Assembly (NCBI GenBank): GCA_030672555.1
Contig: DAOVGD010000146.1
Span: forward strand, 1 to 5,476
Length of the DNA: 5,476 nt
Reading direction: 5' to 3'
Origin: Desulfobacterales bacterium
GTDB taxonomy: Bacteria > Desulfobacterota > Desulfobacteria > Desulfobacterales > C00003106
Shown one piece after another: positions 1 to 5,476 of this stretch. Under the pieces are notes generated by a model. The model was not told the DNA's origin, did no database searches, and saw only the letters and a program-made list of their open reading frames with translations. The position numbers and the translations under genes were made by a program. The stretch's first letter is position 1. Every line of letters begins with the position of its first letter.

Positions 1-324
1 ATGGCAAAAGGTTTAGGTAATATGGGCCAGATGATGAAACAGGCGCAACAACTTCAATCCAAGATTTTTAAGGTCCAGGAAGAGATGGGGGAAAAGACAG
101 TGGAAGGGTCAGCCGGCGGTGGTATGGTGACCGTAACGGCAAACGGCAAACAGGAGATCGTTTCAGTAAAGATTGATCCCGAGGTGGTGACCCCCGACGA
201 CGTGGAGATGCTTGAGGATCTGGTAGCGGCTGCAGCAAACGACGCGCTCAAAAGGGCTCAGCAAATGGTTTCCGAAGCAATTGGCAAAATTACCGGGGGG
301 ATGAACATCCCGGGATTAATGTAG
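1..324 (+). CDS. ybaB: YbaB/EbfC family nucleoid-associated protein
   Basis: This is a small DNA-binding protein of the YbaB/EbfC family (107 aa, the usual family length of about 100-110). Family members form dimers that bind DNA and are thought to help organise the nucleoid. The N-terminal helix is rich in Gln, Met and Lys (NMGQMMKQAQQLQ, residues 7-19). It is followed by the hallmark glycine-rich turn and strand (AGGGMVTVTANG, about residues 38-49), then IDPEVV and the helix with DVEMLEDLV and AANDAL. The protein ends in a GGMNIPG tail, a common family ending. The window starts at its ATG, so its ribosome binding site and promoter are not visible. recR follows after only 10 bases, so the two are almost certainly co-transcribed. 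In many bacteria dnaX lies directly upstream; that gene would be outside this window. Identity is secure; the physiological role is known only in general terms. Confidence 0.96.
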   Translation: MAKGLGNMGQMMKQAQQLQSKIFKVQEEMGEKTVEGSAGGGMVTVTANGKQEIVSVKIDPEVVTPDDVEMLEDLVAAAANDALKRAQQMVSEAIGKITGGMNIPGLM

Positions 325-334
325 GCAATATCTT

Positions 335-934
335 ATGAGTTCTTATCCCCCCACTTTGCTCCGCCTGATCAAACAGTTTGCCAGGCTTCCCGGGGTAGGT
401 GAAAAGACGGCAACCCGTTTAGCTCTGCATATCCTGGACATTTCCCGCCAAGAAGCAGCGTCCCTTTCTCAAAGCATCCTAGATGTAAAAGGGAAGATTA
501 AGCTATGTTCCGTATGTTTTGGCCTTGCAGATACTGATTCATGTAAAATATGCACGGATCCCGGAAGGGCAAATGGGGTGCTTTGCGTTGTGGAAGAGAC
601 TGATGACCTCATGGCTCTTGAGAAATCAGGGGCGTTCAAAGGGCGCTACCATGTCTTGCACGGTGCGTTGTCCCCGCTAAACGGGATCGGGCCGGATGAT
701 TTGAAGATCAAAGAGCTTGTTGATCGGATACGGAAAGAAGGTATTAAAGAGGTGATCCTTGCGAACAATACCGATGTGGAAGGAGAGGCCACGGCATCGT
801 ATTTGGCCAAACTCCTTGCGTCTTTTCCTGTAAGCGTCACTCGGATCGCATCCGGTATTCCTATGGGGTGCGATATCAAATATACAGATCAGGTTACCCT
901 GAAACGAGCAATGGAGGGAAGGAGAGGTGTTTGA
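335..934 (+). CDS. recR: Recombination mediator protein RecR
   Basis: RecR (199 aa, the normal length of about 200) works with RecO, and with RecF in gap repair, to load RecA onto SSB-coated single-stranded DNA. It forms a ring-shaped clamp. Domains in order: an N-terminal helix-hairpin-helix (RLPGVGEKTATRLA, residues 17-30); a four-cysteine zinc finger (C58, C61, C70, C73); a Toprim domain starting near residue 81 (VLCVVEETDD) and including GALSPLNGIGPDDL (110-123) and DVEGEATA (147-154); and a C-terminal segment with ASGIPMGCDI and TLKRAMEGRR. The usual NP before the VEGEAT motif is replaced here by NT, a mild variation. The ATG at 335 gives the standard short N-terminus. The only visible Shine-Dalgarno is a weak TAGG overlapping the ybaB stop codon, which suggests translational coupling with ybaB. 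Confidence 0.98.
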   Translation: MSSYPPTLLRLIKQFARLPGVGEKTATRLALHILDISRQEAASLSQSILDVKGKIKLCSVCFGLADTDSCKICTDPGRANGVLCVVEETDDLMALEKSGAFKGRYHVLHGALSPLNGIGPDDLKIKELVDRIRKEGIKEVILANNTDVEGEATASYLAKLLASFPVSVTRIASGIPMGCDIKYTDQVTLKRAMEGRRGV

Positions 935-953
935 AACATAAGATAAGCATATT

Positions 954-959
954 GGAAGG
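954..959 (+). promoter_or_regulatory. Ribosome binding site for the Cys-cluster gene
   Basis: GGAAGG is the only Shine-Dalgarno-like sequence ahead of the cysteine-cluster gene. It lies 2 bases from an in-frame TTG at 962, which is too close, and 11 bases from the ATG at 971, which is long but workable. It therefore favours the ATG at 971. Confidence 0.55.
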
Positions 960-970
960 TATTGAGTCTT

Positions 971-1369
971 ATGGATTCATCAAAGATTTTTGAATGTCAA
1001 AAATGCGGGGCCTGCTGTAAGGGATACGGCGGTATTTTTATTACCGATCAGCAAATGAAGGCCATAGCGGAATTTCTCAATATTACACAGGACGAGTTTC
1101 TGTCCCTATATTGTGAGGAATCCGGAGGGCGGACTATGCTTCGAACCAATGAAGACGGCTGTTGCATCATGTGGGACGAGCTGTGCACGATCCATCCTGT
1201 TAAACCGACCCTTTGCAGGACGTGGCCCTACTTAAAGTCTGTCTTGGTGGATAAAAATAATTTGACAGTCATACAGAACGCCTGTCCGGGCGTTTCAAAA
1301 GATGTTACGTATGAGGAATTTGTGGCTGCTGTAAGAGAATACCATTCCATGGATGACTCTGCGATATGA
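971..1369 (+). CDS. YkgJ-family cysteine cluster protein (putative Fe-S/zinc-binding)
   Basis: This is a small cysteine-rich protein of the YkgJ/UPF0153 family (132 aa from this start), with a predicted zinc- or Fe-S-binding cluster of unknown biochemical role. The visible signature is C9-x2-C12-G-x-C15-C16-x-G, then C64-C65, C72-x-I-H75, KP-x2-C82-R and a late CPG (C105), which is the full ordered pattern of the family. There is no signal peptide or membrane segment, so it is probably cytoplasmic. The start is chosen at the ATG at 971; an in-frame TTG at 962 would add three residues but sits too close to the GGAAGG site. It follows recR after 36 bases on the same strand and may be the last gene of the ybaB-recR transcript. 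No function should be inferred beyond metal-cluster binding. Confidence 0.88.
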   Translation: MDSSKIFECQKCGACCKGYGGIFITDQQMKAIAEFLNITQDEFLSLYCEESGGRTMLRTNEDGCCIMWDELCTIHPVKPTLCRTWPYLKSVLVDKNNLTVIQNACPGVSKDVTYEEFVAAVREYHSMDDSAI

Positions 1370-1420
1370 TGCCGCATATTGCTTTTAAGAAAATGTTTTT
1401 GGGATAAAGTAAGGGCCCAA

Positions 1421-1590
1421 TCTCGAAACCCGAAGCACGAAATCCGAAACAATTTCAAATGACCAAAATTCAAAATCCGAAACAATATGACTTGGAAGAT
1501 TGAATAATGTTTTGAACATTTGATATTCGGATTTGTTGAGCGCTGACGCTTCACTTCGTGCCGGATTTCGATATTCGAATTTCGGATTTA
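1421..1590. repeat. Imperfect inverted and direct intergenic repeat (ATCCGAAAC/TTCGGATTT words)
   Basis: The approximately 290-base gap between the Cys-cluster gene and murI is largely made of one composite repeat. AAATCCGAAACAAT occurs exactly twice as a direct repeat (1440-1453 and 1473-1486). Its inverted counterparts appear at 1525-1537 (ATTCGGATTTGTT), 1561-1570 (CCGGATTTCG) and 1580-1589 (TTTCGGATTT, the exact complement of 1440-1449). AATTTCAAATG (1451-1461) pairs with CATTTGATATT (1517-1527) with one mismatch. GATATTCG occurs at 1522-1529 and 1570-1577. The whole could fold into a long imperfect hairpin. No transposase or clear protein is encoded in it. The open frame running from here into murI reads through this repeat and is not coding. 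Confidence 0.8.
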
Positions 1591-1662
1591 TTTAAACCAT
1601 GTGCTACATCCAAGAATCAAAATCTTCTTCTGAAAGTCTATAGAGTACAGAAAGAGTTCCTT

Positions 1663-2448
1663 ATGATCGGAATCTTTGATTCAGGACTTGGTGGTCTCAC
1701 GGTAGTGCGAGAGGTGATGGCGCGGCTTCCTGGATACGACTTGATCTATTTCGGCGATACGGCCAGAACTCCTTATGGTCCCAAGAGCCCTGAAACAGTT
1801 ATACAGTACGCCGTACAAATTGCCAAATGGCTCCTTGACAATGGAGCGCAAGTCATCGTGGTGGCATGCAATACTGCATCCAGTGTTGCCACTGAAGCAC
1901 TGAGGCAAAGGTTTGGAGTCCCCATCTTTGAAGTGGTCTCTCCTGCTGTCCGCTTGGTTATCCAAAATTCGCATATTCGCAGTGTGGGGATTATCGGAAC
2001 CAGGGCGACCATTAACAGCGGCATATACGAGAAGATGATCAAGGCTGAAAGGCCTGAGGTTAAGATCTATTCAAGGGAATGCCCGCTCCTGGTGCCATTG
2101 GTGGAGGAGGGATGGCTGAAGAAGCCGGAGACAAAACGGATTGTAAAGAAGTATCTTTATCCATTGAAACTTAAACAGATCGACACACTGATCCTCGGAT
2201 GCACTCATTACCCGATTCTCAAAGATATTATCCAGATAAAGATCGGAAAAAGAGTGCGCATCATCGACTCTTCCCAGACCATCGCAGAATCCATCAAGTA
2301 CTTCCTGAAGGACCATCCCGAAACAGAGGGGATGTTGAGCCGGAATTCTGATCACAGGTTATATGTTTCAGATATCACCGGACACTTCAAACAGATTGCT
2401 CAAGATATCTTAAGAATCCCTGTAAAGTTAGAGCATGTGCGGCTTTGA
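1663..2448 (+). CDS. murI: Glutamate racemase
   Basis: Glutamate racemase (261 aa, within the family's usual 250-290) interconverts L- and D-glutamate without a cofactor in the cytoplasm. It supplies the D-Glu of the peptidoglycan stem peptide that MurD adds. The sequence shows the N-terminal GIFDSGLGGLTV motif with Asp6, DTARTPYG (32-39), the first catalytic cysteine in VACNTAS (Cys69), and the second in LGCTHYP (Cys180, followed by His182). Both cysteines of the two-base mechanism and the acidic partner are present, so the enzyme should be active. The ATG at 1663 places the family N-terminus exactly at MIGIFDSG. An in-frame upstream start would add 35 residues translated from the intergenic repeat and is rejected. 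The ribosome binding site is weak (AAAGAG, 6 bases before the ATG). It sits alone after the repeat, so it may have its own promoter, but I see no clear one. Confidence 0.97.
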   Translation: MIGIFDSGLGGLTVVREVMARLPGYDLIYFGDTARTPYGPKSPETVIQYAVQIAKWLLDNGAQVIVVACNTASSVATEALRQRFGVPIFEVVSPAVRLVIQNSHIRSVGIIGTRATINSGIYEKMIKAERPEVKIYSRECPLLVPLVEEGWLKKPETKRIVKKYLYPLKLKQIDTLILGCTHYPILKDIIQIKIGKRVRIIDSSQTIAESIKYFLKDHPETEGMLSRNSDHRLYVSDITGHFKQIAQDILRIPVKLEHVRL

Positions 2449-2690
2449 CCTGCAGTCGTTCAAGATGATGATGGATACAGGGAAACAATAGTGAGAAGAA
2501 GAGAAGAAAAGGTTGTGAGGATTCCTTCTTAATGGTAATATTATCTTAAATATTTTACTTCACTGGGTCATTTCCAAAAGATACCCATTTCACTCTCTCC
2601 CACAATTTTGAGATGTTACGAATTCAATGCCAACAGAATTGTTATCTATTACCGACCAAGGTCACACGTGAAAAGAGGAAGGGGGCAAGG
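2449..2690 (+). other. Intergenic region, murI to PEBP gene
   Basis: These 242 bases hold no supported gene. A purine-rich run (about 2490-2515) is followed by an AT-rich stretch (about 2529-2560) that could contain a promoter, but I cannot fit a convincing -35/-10 pair. There is no strong stem followed by a T-run after murI. An open frame continuous with the PEBP gene begins at 2613, but it lacks a signal peptide at its front and a Shine-Dalgarno. Confidence 0.5.
2674..2685 (+). promoter_or_regulatory. Ribosome binding site for the PEBP gene
   Basis: AGAGGAAGGGGG is a strong Shine-Dalgarno (core GGAAGG at 2677-2682, 8 bases before the ATG at 2691). It fixes the start of the exported PEBP protein and rules out the upstream in-frame start at 2613. 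Confidence 0.8.
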
Positions 2691-3218
2691 ATGCTAAAAT
2701 ATTTGGGCGTCATGATGGTTATATGTTCCTTAATCGTACTTGGATATGGAGGTGCAACCATGGCTTTTGAATTAACCAGTACCGCATTTGGCAATGGAGA
2801 AGCTATCCCACAGAAATATACCTGTGACGGTCCGGATTTCTCCGTTCCTTTAAAATGGACCGACCCACCGGCAGGGACAAAAAGCCTGGCATTGATCTGT
2901 GACGACCCGGACGCACCAGTAGGCATATGGGTGCACTGGGTTATTTACGGACTTTCTCCGGATACCAGGGAACTTTCCGAAGGTATTGAAAAAGACAAGG
3001 TGCTGGGGAACGGAAAGCAGGGGAAAAACGATTTTGGGAGGATCGGCTATGGTGGTCCGTGTCCGCCAAGGGGCCCTGCTCACAGATATTTTTTCAGGCT
3101 CTATGCCTTGGATGTGGAACTTGATTTGTCACCTGGCATGACAAAGGCAAAACTTCTTGAGGCGATTGAAGGGCATGTTATCGCGGAAACGGAACTAATG
3201 GGGCGATACGGGCGGTAG
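2691..3218 (+). CDS. YbhB/YbcL-type PEBP-family protein with signal peptide
   Basis: This is a phosphatidylethanolamine-binding-protein superfamily member of the bacterial YbhB/YbcL type (175 aa, mature form about 150 aa, typical). Its biochemical role in bacteria is unsettled; relatives in eukaryotes bind anionic ligands and inhibit kinases. A Sec signal peptide is visible: Lys3, a hydrophobic core at about 5-19, and a likely cleavage after TMA at residue 25, leaving FELTSTAF at the mature end. This places it in the periplasm. Family motifs are DDPDAPVGIWVHWVIYGL (71-88), which contributes the ligand pocket, and KNDFGRIGYGGPCPPRGPAHRY (112-133), followed by FFRLYALD. The fold appears complete. 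There is no lipobox cysteine near the cleavage site, so it is soluble rather than lipid-anchored. It stands alone, convergent with the next gene, and shows no functional link to murI. Confidence 0.93.
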   Translation: MLKYLGVMMVICSLIVLGYGGATMAFELTSTAFGNGEAIPQKYTCDGPDFSVPLKWTDPPAGTKSLALICDDPDAPVGIWVHWVIYGLSPDTRELSEGIEKDKVLGNGKQGKNDFGRIGYGGPCPPRGPAHRYFFRLYALDVELDLSPGMTKAKLLEAIEGHVIAETELMGRYGR

Positions 3219-3220
3219 TG

Positions 3221-3313
3221 GGATTGACGATTTTCGATTGACTATTGATGATTGCCAAGGACAATCTTTTGATGCTCGTCAATCGCCAATCATCAATCAT
3301 CAATCATCAATCC
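3221..3313. repeat. GATTGA/CAATCAT inverted and tandem repeat between convergent genes
   Basis: GATTGACGA (3222-3230) is the exact inverted complement of TCGTCAATC (3276-3284). ATTGATGATTG (3244-3254) is the complement of CAATCATCAAT, which occurs three overlapping times within a 7-base tandem array (CAATCAT at 3287-3293, 3294-3300 and 3301-3307, then CAATCC). Together these can form a branched hairpin between the two convergent genes and might act as a two-way terminator. One small stem (GATTG 3250-3254 with CAATC 3262-3266, then TTTT) resembles a weak rho-independent terminator for the PEBP gene. The tandem array runs into the minus-strand gene and supplies its last codons and stop. Confidence 0.8.
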
Positions 3314-4916
3314 GCTCCCCGCACACATACGCGAAATCTTCCGGATAATGTCCGGTGATCCAGCGATATTGCCACTCACTGAGGGTCCCCGGAGATTGGG
3401 GATGCTTGGGGAGGAAAGTGTACATGAGCCGCTGATCCGTGTCGGGGTTGTCAAATCTCTTTGATATTTCGTAAGAGATCATCATTTCTACGCCCAACTT
3501 TTCCAGTACCCTTACAGTGGCAAGAATGGCCAGGTCCAGAGAATGCCGGACCTTCGAGTCTGCCTCGATAATATTCCCACACCTCGTTGTGGTCATAATC
3601 TGAACTTCTCCCTGAGAGCGCTGTGCCTTGGGGACAAAGGCCATGACGTTTTCGTCCTGATAGAAGACCAGACCCCTTTCCCTGTCTTTTCTACCATCCA
3701 TTCTCTGGTTATTCTGTATGGCAGTGAGGTATACTTCAAAGAAGTCCTTTCCGGTCTCCTTTCTGAACTGCTGACAAAAAAGAGCTACATCGTCTCCTTG
3801 AATATATGTTGGAAGAGGACTGTGACTCTCCTTGTTTTCCCCGTTGCTAAAGCCTGGAACGGATTTAGGTATCAGGGCGAACTGTTGGTGTATCTGCTGA
3901 TGTGATGCATTAAGCCGGTACCCTGATGGCGAAAGATCGAATCCGAAATTCCATCCCCAGAGACATGCATTAAAGGGTAAGAGAGCTTTGCTGCTTTTCT
4001 GGTGTTGTTTGATGGCCTTAAGGATGCTTGTACGTGATGACTCCAACTCCTCTTCTGTAAGAGTGCGTCTTCGTGCGGGCACGGAAATACCCAACCCGTG
4101 AGCAAGCTGGGTGTAGACTCTCTGATAGTATAAATGGCGAAGCCCTATCATATCCTCATCCTGAAGGGCGCCAATTTTATACCGGATTGCGTCATGGGCC
4201 ATATTTGATGCATAGTGTCCCCAGGGGATATAGCTGTTATCTCTCAGGTATTCCCAGATATGAGTGTCAGGCGACTGTTTATACTCACCCACGATTTTGT
4301 TGGCGCCTTGGATTCCAGGGATAAGGACCATGGCCCGTTTATACGGATCAGGGAGAAACGGATTATTGGACACGATTTCAAACAGGTTGTGGTTTGTAAC
4401 AAAATGGCGAAGTCTTCCCTTGTCAGCCCTTTCATATTGAATACCGACAGGATCTCCCGTATTGGGGTCAAACTCAAACTTGCATGATGTATTGGCCAGT
4501 TCCCTGAGTAACTCCGGATCCGTAGATGTTCTGCCCAGCGAGATAAGGAATGGATCATTCTCTCCCATTTTTTCAAGCAAATTTTCTAATCGTAAAGATA
4601 TACGGTCGTGTGTGTGATCAAAACGGAAAGGGTTAGCATTTTCTACATGCCGGTCAGCGCTTGACTTCAATATATAGGTAGCGCCCATAAAGGGGAATGG
4701 ATTGGAGACCTCGAAGACCCAGTCTGCGTTATCGATATTTACATCATCATCAGGGAAGTTAACCTTGTTGTCTACTTCAGTATCGCTGCCAATATGCCCC
4801 AGGCATGTAATGTAATCTTTTTCTCTCAGATTGATAGCTGTATAATTTGGCTTGTGAATACCGTAAACAAAGGTCCCAGAGGGAGATACGCAGGTTCTAT
4901 GAAGCATTCCGTTCAT
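3300..4916 (-). CDS. Putative HIT/GalT-like superfamily protein, divergent, function unknown
   Basis: I do not recognise this 538-residue protein by name. Its pattern suggests the HIT superfamily branch of galactose-1-phosphate uridylyltransferases and Ap4A phosphorylases. DWVFEVSNPFPFMGATYIL (residues 65-83) looks like the opening strands of a HIT fold. WGWNFGFDLSPSGYRLNASHQQIHQQFALIP (320-350, shown in part by key residues His339, His343, Gln345) looks like its nucleotide-binding end. A second half (about 415-505, with VMAFVPKAQRS and a late MYTFLPK) resembles the C-terminal HIT-like domain of GalT. Between residues 83 and 300 lies a large charged insertion without recognised motifs. The expected H-x-H-x-Q reads Q341-I-H343-Q-Q345 here. 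There is no signal peptide or membrane segment. The ATG at 4916 has a good AAGGA site 7 bases away. The last residues (I-D-D-stop) come from the CAATCAT repeat. Substrate unknown; that the gene is real is near certain, the family call is moderate. Confidence 0.6.
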   Translation of the reverse strand: MNGMLHRTCVSPSGTFVYGIHKPNYTAINLREKDYITCLGHIGSDTEVDNKVNFPDDDVNIDNADWVFEVSNPFPFMGATYILKSSADRHVENANPFRFDHTHDRISLRLENLLEKMGENDPFLISLGRTSTDPELLRELANTSCKFEFDPNTGDPVGIQYERADKGRLRHFVTNHNLFEIVSNNPFLPDPYKRAMVLIPGIQGANKIVGEYKQSPDTHIWEYLRDNSYIPWGHYASNMAHDAIRYKIGALQDEDMIGLRHLYYQRVYTQLAHGLGISVPARRRTLTEEELESSRTSILKAIKQHQKSSKALLPFNACLWGWNFGFDLSPSGYRLNASHQQIHQQFALIPKSVPGFSNGENKESHSPLPTYIQGDDVALFCQQFRKETGKDFFEVYLTAIQNNQRMDGRKDRERGLVFYQDENVMAFVPKAQRSQGEVQIMTTTRCGNIIEADSKVRHSLDLAILATVRVLEKLGVEMMISYEISKRFDNPDTDQRLMYTFLPKHPQSPGTLSEWQYRWITGHYPEDFAYVCGERIDD

Positions 4917-4923
4917 TTATTTT

Positions 4924-4928
4924 TCCTT
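4924..4928 (-). promoter_or_regulatory. Ribosome binding site for the 538-residue protein
   Basis: On the minus strand AGAAGGAA (AAGGA core) lies 7 bases before the ATG at 4916. This supports that start over the next in-frame ATG at codon 4. Confidence 0.75.
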
Positions 4929-4950
4929 CTAAGTCAATGTCAATTAGGCT

Positions 4951-4980
4951 ACAGATCTTCACAGATAGATACAGATATTG
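4951..4980. repeat. Three ACAGAT direct repeats at 10-base spacing
   Basis: ACAGAT occurs at 4951-4956, 4961-4966 and 4971-4976, that is, three copies in step with one DNA helical turn. They lie 35-60 bases upstream of the minus-strand gene start, where a regulator could bind. They may equally be a degenerate copy of a dispersed intergenic repeat built on the word CACAGAT. No known operator is recognised. Confidence 0.6.
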
Positions 4981-5033
4981 TTACGAGTTGCGGGTTGCGA
5001 TTTGCGGGTTAAAAAAAACTCGTAACCCGCAAC
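4981..5033. repeat. GCGGGTT inverted repeat (nested hairpins)
   Basis: TTGCGGGTTA (5002-5011) is the exact complement of TAACCCGCAA (5023-5032), a 10-base stem around an 11-base A-rich loop. Two overlapping alternatives exist: GTTGCGGGTT (4987-4996) with AACCCGCAAC (5024-5033), and TTACGAGTT (4981-4989) with AACTCGTAA (5017-5025). The element lies between two minus-strand genes. The T-run on the minus strand falls in the loop rather than after the stem, so it is not a canonical terminator, though it could attenuate or stabilise transcripts. Confidence 0.75.
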
Positions 5034-5102
5034 CGACAAACTCATCACATATTACACAAATTTGTGATTTGCACAAGAGTTCCCATTACTTCTCCTCCGT
5101 TC

Positions 5103-5476
5103 TTATATCATCCATGCCGGCAGGCAATAAATCCCTTCTTTGCATGCAAATTGATTCATTGTTGCGATGAGATGTTTAAAATCCGGATACATATCACCAA
5201 AAGCCCTGAGTCCAACGGGTCGTCTTAATTGCCTGTCAGGAGAAAGTTTTGCCTCAATGGCGACTTTTTGATCTCCGGTAAGAACAAAGTCGACTTCATT
5301 CTTCGATATAGTTCTCCAAAAGAACAATTGATCTATAATTCCAAGGTTTTTATAAAGCTCTGCGAATATCGCATTCTCAAAAAGGCTCCCGCGATCAGGC
5401 CGGAAGTTCAGGTGAGTGAAATTCTTTACTGCAAAGTTTCTCATTCCTGTATCCAGGAAAAAGACCTTGGGCATCT
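5103..5476 (-). CDS. COG1373-type ATPase, DUF4143 C-terminal part (partial)
   Basis: This is the C-terminal portion of an AAA-type ATPase of the COG1373 family that carries a DUF4143 domain. The gene runs off the right edge of the window; the ATG at 5474 is probably internal. Visible from that Met: KVFFLDTGMRNF (3-14), RGSLFENAIFAELYK (28-42), the FFWRTISKNEVDFVL stretch with Glu60 and Asp62 (51-65), and AIEAKLS with Glu74 and Lys76. The EVD-x(n)-ExK layout matches the restriction-nuclease-like (PD-(D/E)xK) fold assigned to this domain. The full family protein is about 380-450 aa, with an N-terminal Walker A/B ATPase domain that would lie beyond the window. Such proteins are scattered and often mobile in bacteria; their cellular role is not established. 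The reading frame seen here is intact to its TAA stop. Confidence 0.9.
   Translation of the reverse strand, partial: MPKVFFLDTGMRNFAVKNFTHLNFRPDRGSLFENAIFAELYKNLGIIDQLFFWRTISKNEVDFVLTGDQKVAIEAKLSPDRQLRRPVGLRAFGDMYPDFKHLIATMNQFACKEGIYCLPAWMI

Noticed and set aside
1558..1662. A 35-residue N-terminal extension of glutamate racemase in the same frame
   Set aside because: It is translated from the intergenic repeat, and the family N-terminus (MIGIFDSGLGG) begins exactly at the ATG at 1663.
2505..2527. Purine stretch and CCTTCTT after murI as a terminator
   Set aside because: The possible stem (AAGG with CCTT) is too short and is not followed by a T-run.
2613..2690. A 26-residue N-terminal extension of the PEBP protein
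   Set aside because: It would bury the signal peptide, and the strong Shine-Dalgarno directly serves the ATG at 2691.
3287..3313. CAATCAT array as a CRISPR-like repeat
   Set aside because: The unit is 7 bases, in direct tandem without spacers.
3543..4487. Plus-strand open frames of 83-120 codons inside the 538-residue gene
   Set aside because: They lie opposite a long minus-strand gene with a good start site, overlap each other, and show no recognisable motifs.
4916..4943. TTGACA on the minus strand (complement of 4938-4943) as a -35 box
   Set aside because: A -10 box at 17-base spacing would fall on the start codon and overlap the ribosome binding site; no plausible promoter results.
4794..5170. 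Plus-strand open frames across the right-hand intergenic gap
   Set aside because: They run over the start of one minus-strand gene, through the repeats, and into the end of another; no protein family pattern is visible.

Overview
The window reads as an ordinary chromosomal stretch of a Gram-negative bacterium. I favour an environmental Desulfobacterota-like (old Deltaproteobacteria) lineage, but only tentatively: this rests on the ybaB-recR-cysteine-cluster gene order and on the style of the intergenic repeats. No 16S rRNA or other decisive marker is present.

Left part, plus strand: a tight housekeeping cluster. It begins exactly at the start codon of a YbaB/EbfC nucleoid-associated protein (1-324), followed after 10 bases by recR (335-934) and after a short gap by a YkgJ-type Cys-cluster protein (971-1369). 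ybaB-recR is a classic pair, usually preceded by dnaX, which would lie just outside the window. After an approximately 290-base gap filled by an imperfect inverted/direct repeat comes murI, glutamate racemase (1663-2448). It is followed by an exported PEBP/YbhB-family protein (2691-3218).

Right part, minus strand: a 538-residue protein (3300-4916) converges on the PEBP gene. It appears to be a divergent member of the HIT/GalT-like nucleotidyltransferase and phosphorylase superfamily, with a Q-x-H-x-Q motif where H-x-H-x-Q would be expected. At the right edge is the C-terminal part of a COG1373-type ATPase with a DUF4143 domain (5103 to the window end), also on the minus strand.

The spaces between genes hold four different short-word repeats: ATCCGAAAC/TTCGGATTT words at 1421-1590, GATTGA/CAATCAT words at 3221-3313, three ACAGAT words at exact 10-base steps at 4951-4980, and GCGGGTT inverted repeats at 4981-5033. 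One of them supplies the last codons and the stop of the 538-residue gene. I see no tRNA, rRNA, CRISPR array, insertion sequence or phage gene, and no convincing new multi-gene system. The two things most worth a second look are the 538-residue protein and the crowded intergenic repeats.
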